Shown here piece after piece: positions 14,281 to 16,155 of a stretch of DNA of 16,155 nt. The notes beneath the pieces were generated by a model. The model saw only the letters and a program-made list of their open reading frames with translations. It did no database searches and had not been told where the DNA came from. Where the stretch lies: NCBI GenBank assembly GCA_002393905.1, contig DGSJ01000060.1, forward strand, positions 1-16,155. The letters run 5' to 3'. This DNA comes from Caryophanales bacterium UBA4365 (lineage in GTDB: Bacteria; Bacillota_I; Bacilli_A; RFN20; CAG-826). Each line of letters begins with the position of its first letter. Within the stretch, counting starts at the first letter, position 1. Position numbers and translations under genes: made by a program.

Positions 14281-14309
14281 ATTATAGCAAATGGCATTTT
14301 GCTTTTCTA
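14281..14309 (-). promoter_or_regulatory. Extended -10 promoter of the M6 protease gene
   Basis: On the minus strand TGC-TATAAT ends in a perfect -10 box (14281-14286) with the TG extension. TAGAAA (14304-14309) at 17 bases is a fair -35 box. The spacer holds an inverted repeat, AGCAAA and TTTGCT (14286-14303), which may be an operator. Confidence 0.6.
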
Positions 14310-14368
14310 TGAAAAGATTTTTATTTCTTTATATCTGAATTTGTGAAATCATATTTGGGGTTAGAATT

Positions 14369-15010
14369 ATGAAGTACTTAGTTATCGCATCAACATTATT
14401 CGTCATCGGTTCCCTCTTCGGATGGGTTCTCGAATTATTTTTTAGAAGATTTGTCTCCCAAAAAAGATGGATGAATCCGGGCTTTTTAGTTGGTCCGTAT
14501 CTTCCAATCTATGGTTTTGGCGTTCTTTGTTTATACGCTGTCAGTAATATTTCATTTGGTATCGAAGCTCAGTGGCTCGACATCATTATTCACATTCTTT
14601 TAATCGGTGTATTAATGACGGTGGTGGAATTTATTGCTGGCTTAATCTTTATAAAAGGATTACACGTAAAACTTTGGGATTATTCCAAGCGAAAAGGAAA
14701 TATTATGGGCATTATTTGTCCATCTTTCTCCTTAGCTTGGTTAGCTGTGGGCTCTATATATTTCTTCTTTATTAATCCTTATTTAGTACAGGTTATTGAT
14801 TGGATTAGTGAAAACCTTATCTATACCTACTTTATTGGTGGAGTTGTTGGAGCAATGATTGTTGACTTTGCTTACTCACTCCATCTTGGATTAAAAGTTA
14901 AACAATTCGCAGAGTTATCTAACCAACGTTTCGATATGATTAAAAAAGAATTACGTAAACGTCTTGTTTTACCAATCAAAAAAGACGCACAGACAGTAAA
15001 GGAAAACTAA
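14369..15010 (+). CDS. Multi-pass membrane protein, putative ABC transporter permease of the CmpB type (PF06541-like)
   Basis: The product of 213 residues has about five hydrophobic segments (roughly 3-22, 41-62, 69-97, 112-132, 146-166) and a basic C-terminal tail. Wording typical of the family is GSLFGWVLELFFRRF (14-28), MNPGFLVGPYLPIYGFG (35-51), an acid in the third segment (VVEFIAGLIF), and LWDYSKRKGNIMGIICPSFSLAW (two parts, 102-124). The family is widespread in Firmicutes; the name ABC-transporter type is historical and no transport substrate is proven. The ribosome site is weak, with GGGG about 9 bases before the ATG. It precedes the dehydrogenase gene by 1 base, so the two form an operon. 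Confidence 0.78.
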   Translation: MKYLVIASTLFVIGSLFGWVLELFFRRFVSQKRWMNPGFLVGPYLPIYGFGVLCLYAVSNISFGIEAQWLDIIIHILLIGVLMTVVEFIAGLIFIKGLHVKLWDYSKRKGNIMGIICPSFSLAWLAVGSIYFFFINPYLVQVIDWISENLIYTYFIGGVVGAMIVDFAYSLHLGLKVKQFAELSNQRFDMIKKELRKRLVLPIKKDAQTVKEN

Positions 15011-15011
15011 T

Positions 15012-16154
15012 ATGAAAGTAGCATTAACTGGTGCCTCTGGCCACATGGGTTCAGTCCTCTTTGATACCCTTTTAAAAGAAGACTACATTGATGAAATTAG
15101 AGTGCTTCGTTTTGATAAAAAAGAAACAAACAAATTAATCAAAAAACACCAGCAATTTTCGGCTAAAATCACTGTAATTGACGGTTCAATTGCGAATGAA
15201 GAAGCTGTTAAAAAACTCGTTGATGGAGTGGATTATGTTCTTAATTTAGGAGCAATTATTCCACCTCATTCTGACCATGATCCAAAAGGTGCAATTGAAT
15301 CAAACGAAATTGGTCCAAAAGTTCTTTGCAAAGTCATTGAATCTCTTGGTGAAAAACAACCAAAATTAATTCATATTTCCACAGTTGCTTTATTTGGTGA
15401 TCGTAACGAAAACCATTTATTTGGTCGTATCGGTGACCCTCTTCTTGTTTCAGTCTTTGATATTTATGCTCTAACAAAGATGAGAGGTGAATTTACTGTC
15501 TTAGAAAGTAACGTGAAACAGTGGACTGTCTTAAGACAAACCGCCATGCTTTATGAACAACTCTTAATGGCGAACATCTCTGATGGATTAATGTTCCACA
15601 CTTGTTTTAATGCTCCTTTAGAATGGGTTACTGCGAAAGACTCAGCTATCCTTATTAGAAATATTTTAAGAAGAGACCGCGCTGGAGAACTTAACGAAGA
15701 AAACTTCTGGAAACATTGTTTCAACATTGGTGGAGGCCCAAAAGGACGCGCTACCGGAAGTGAAACTTTTGATTTAGGCTTTAAGATGATTGGTGCATCC
15801 ACCAAACAATTCTTTGATCCAAACTACAATGCTACCCGTAACTTCCATGGTGTCTTCTATAGTGACTCCAATCAACTAGAAGAACTCTTCCATTTCCAAG
15901 AAGACAGCATCGCTGGATTCTGGGATGATGTCTTAAATAGACATAAATACTTTAAAATGGGTAAGATTGTCCCAAAGAAACTCTTAAAACAAATCATTAT
16001 TAAAAGACTCTTAAGAAACGATAACGCCCCACGTTATTGGTATAAACATCATGATGAAGCAAGAATGCTAGCGACATTTAAAGGAAGCAAAGCATACGAA
16101 GCTATTCCAAAGAAATGGGATAACGTCTATCTTCTTTCTGATGGAAAAGATTCT
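15012..16154 (+). CDS. NAD-dependent epimerase/dehydratase-type (extended SDR) protein, cut by the window end
   Basis: The frame is open for 381 codons from the ATG at 15012 to the window end with no stop. TGASGHMG at 6-13 is the nucleotide-binding motif of extended short-chain dehydrogenases. LGAIIPPHS (about 80-88), HISTVALFG with S123/T124, and Y152-x3-K156 (YALTK) complete the usual catalytic set. Residues past about 300 (FWDDVLNRHKYFKMGKIVPKK and a basic region) do not match the typical end of a short epimerase, so the full protein may carry a further domain. AAAGGA about 9 bases upstream supports the start. It directly follows the membrane protein gene and is probably co-transcribed. 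The substrate is unknown; sugar, steroid or lipid are all possible. Confidence 0.82.
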   Translation, partial: MKVALTGASGHMGSVLFDTLLKEDYIDEIRVLRFDKKETNKLIKKHQQFSAKITVIDGSIANEEAVKKLVDGVDYVLNLGAIIPPHSDHDPKGAIESNEIGPKVLCKVIESLGEKQPKLIHISTVALFGDRNENHLFGRIGDPLLVSVFDIYALTKMRGEFTVLESNVKQWTVLRQTAMLYEQLLMANISDGLMFHTCFNAPLEWVTAKDSAILIRNILRRDRAGELNEENFWKHCFNIGGGPKGRATGSETFDLGFKMIGASTKQFFDPNYNATRNFHGVFYSDSNQLEELFHFQEDSIAGFWDDVLNRHKYFKMGKIVPKKLLKQIIIKRLLRNDNAPRYWYKHHDEARMLATFKGSKAYEAIPKKWDNVYLLSDGKDS

Positions 16155-16155
16155 C

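Noticed and set aside
15551..15805. Minus-strand open frame inside the SDR gene
   Set aside because: The plus frame is a clear SDR with its catalytic motifs; the minus frame has no features.

Overview
The window is AT-rich (roughly one third G+C by eye) and reads with the standard code: tryptophan is TGG and no TGA falls inside a frame. The gene set suggests a small-genome, low-GC Firmicute or Mollicute-like gut bacterium, for example an RF39/RFN20-type Bacilli lineage. The pointers are an OppF ATPase with a Mollicute-style insertion and a long charged tail, a gut-type collagen/BspA surface lipoprotein, an M6 protease lipoprotein, and purine-rich Shine-Dalgarno sites. The taxonomic assignment is inference.

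Layout. Positions 1-3305 look like ordinary chromosome: the 3' part of oppF (+), a shared terminator, a small membrane protein (-), and a YhiN/HI0933-type flavoprotein (-). A tRNA-Arg(TCG) at 3358-3434 marks the start of an accessory block. This block holds about 620 bp without a convincing gene, a Phd/YefM-RelE/ParE toxin-antitoxin pair, and an ISLre2/UPF0236-type insertion sequence of about 1.4 kb with imperfect ends of about 40 bp. Directly against the right IS end begins a three-gene unit: a 1130-residue lipoprotein (collagen-like, then InlB-like, then BspA-like) and two small membrane proteins. From 10458 the window returns to ordinary genes: a probable polyunsaturated fatty acid isomerase (-), an M6-type secreted metalloprotease lipoprotein (-), a CmpB-type membrane protein (+), and an extended short-chain dehydrogenase (+) cut by the right edge.

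How the parts may work together. The two lipoproteins would sit on the outer face of the membrane, one built for binding or adhesion and one for cutting protein. OppF would power peptide uptake, which could use the protease products. The isomerase would act on free polyunsaturated fatty acids such as linoleate from the gut. These links are inference.

The most notable signals are a (CT)8 tract inside the promoter spacer of the large lipoprotein, which looks like a phase-variable switch; the modular and internally duplicated lipoprotein followed by two unrecognised membrane proteins; and the fatty acid isomerase homologue with its own palindromic promoter.
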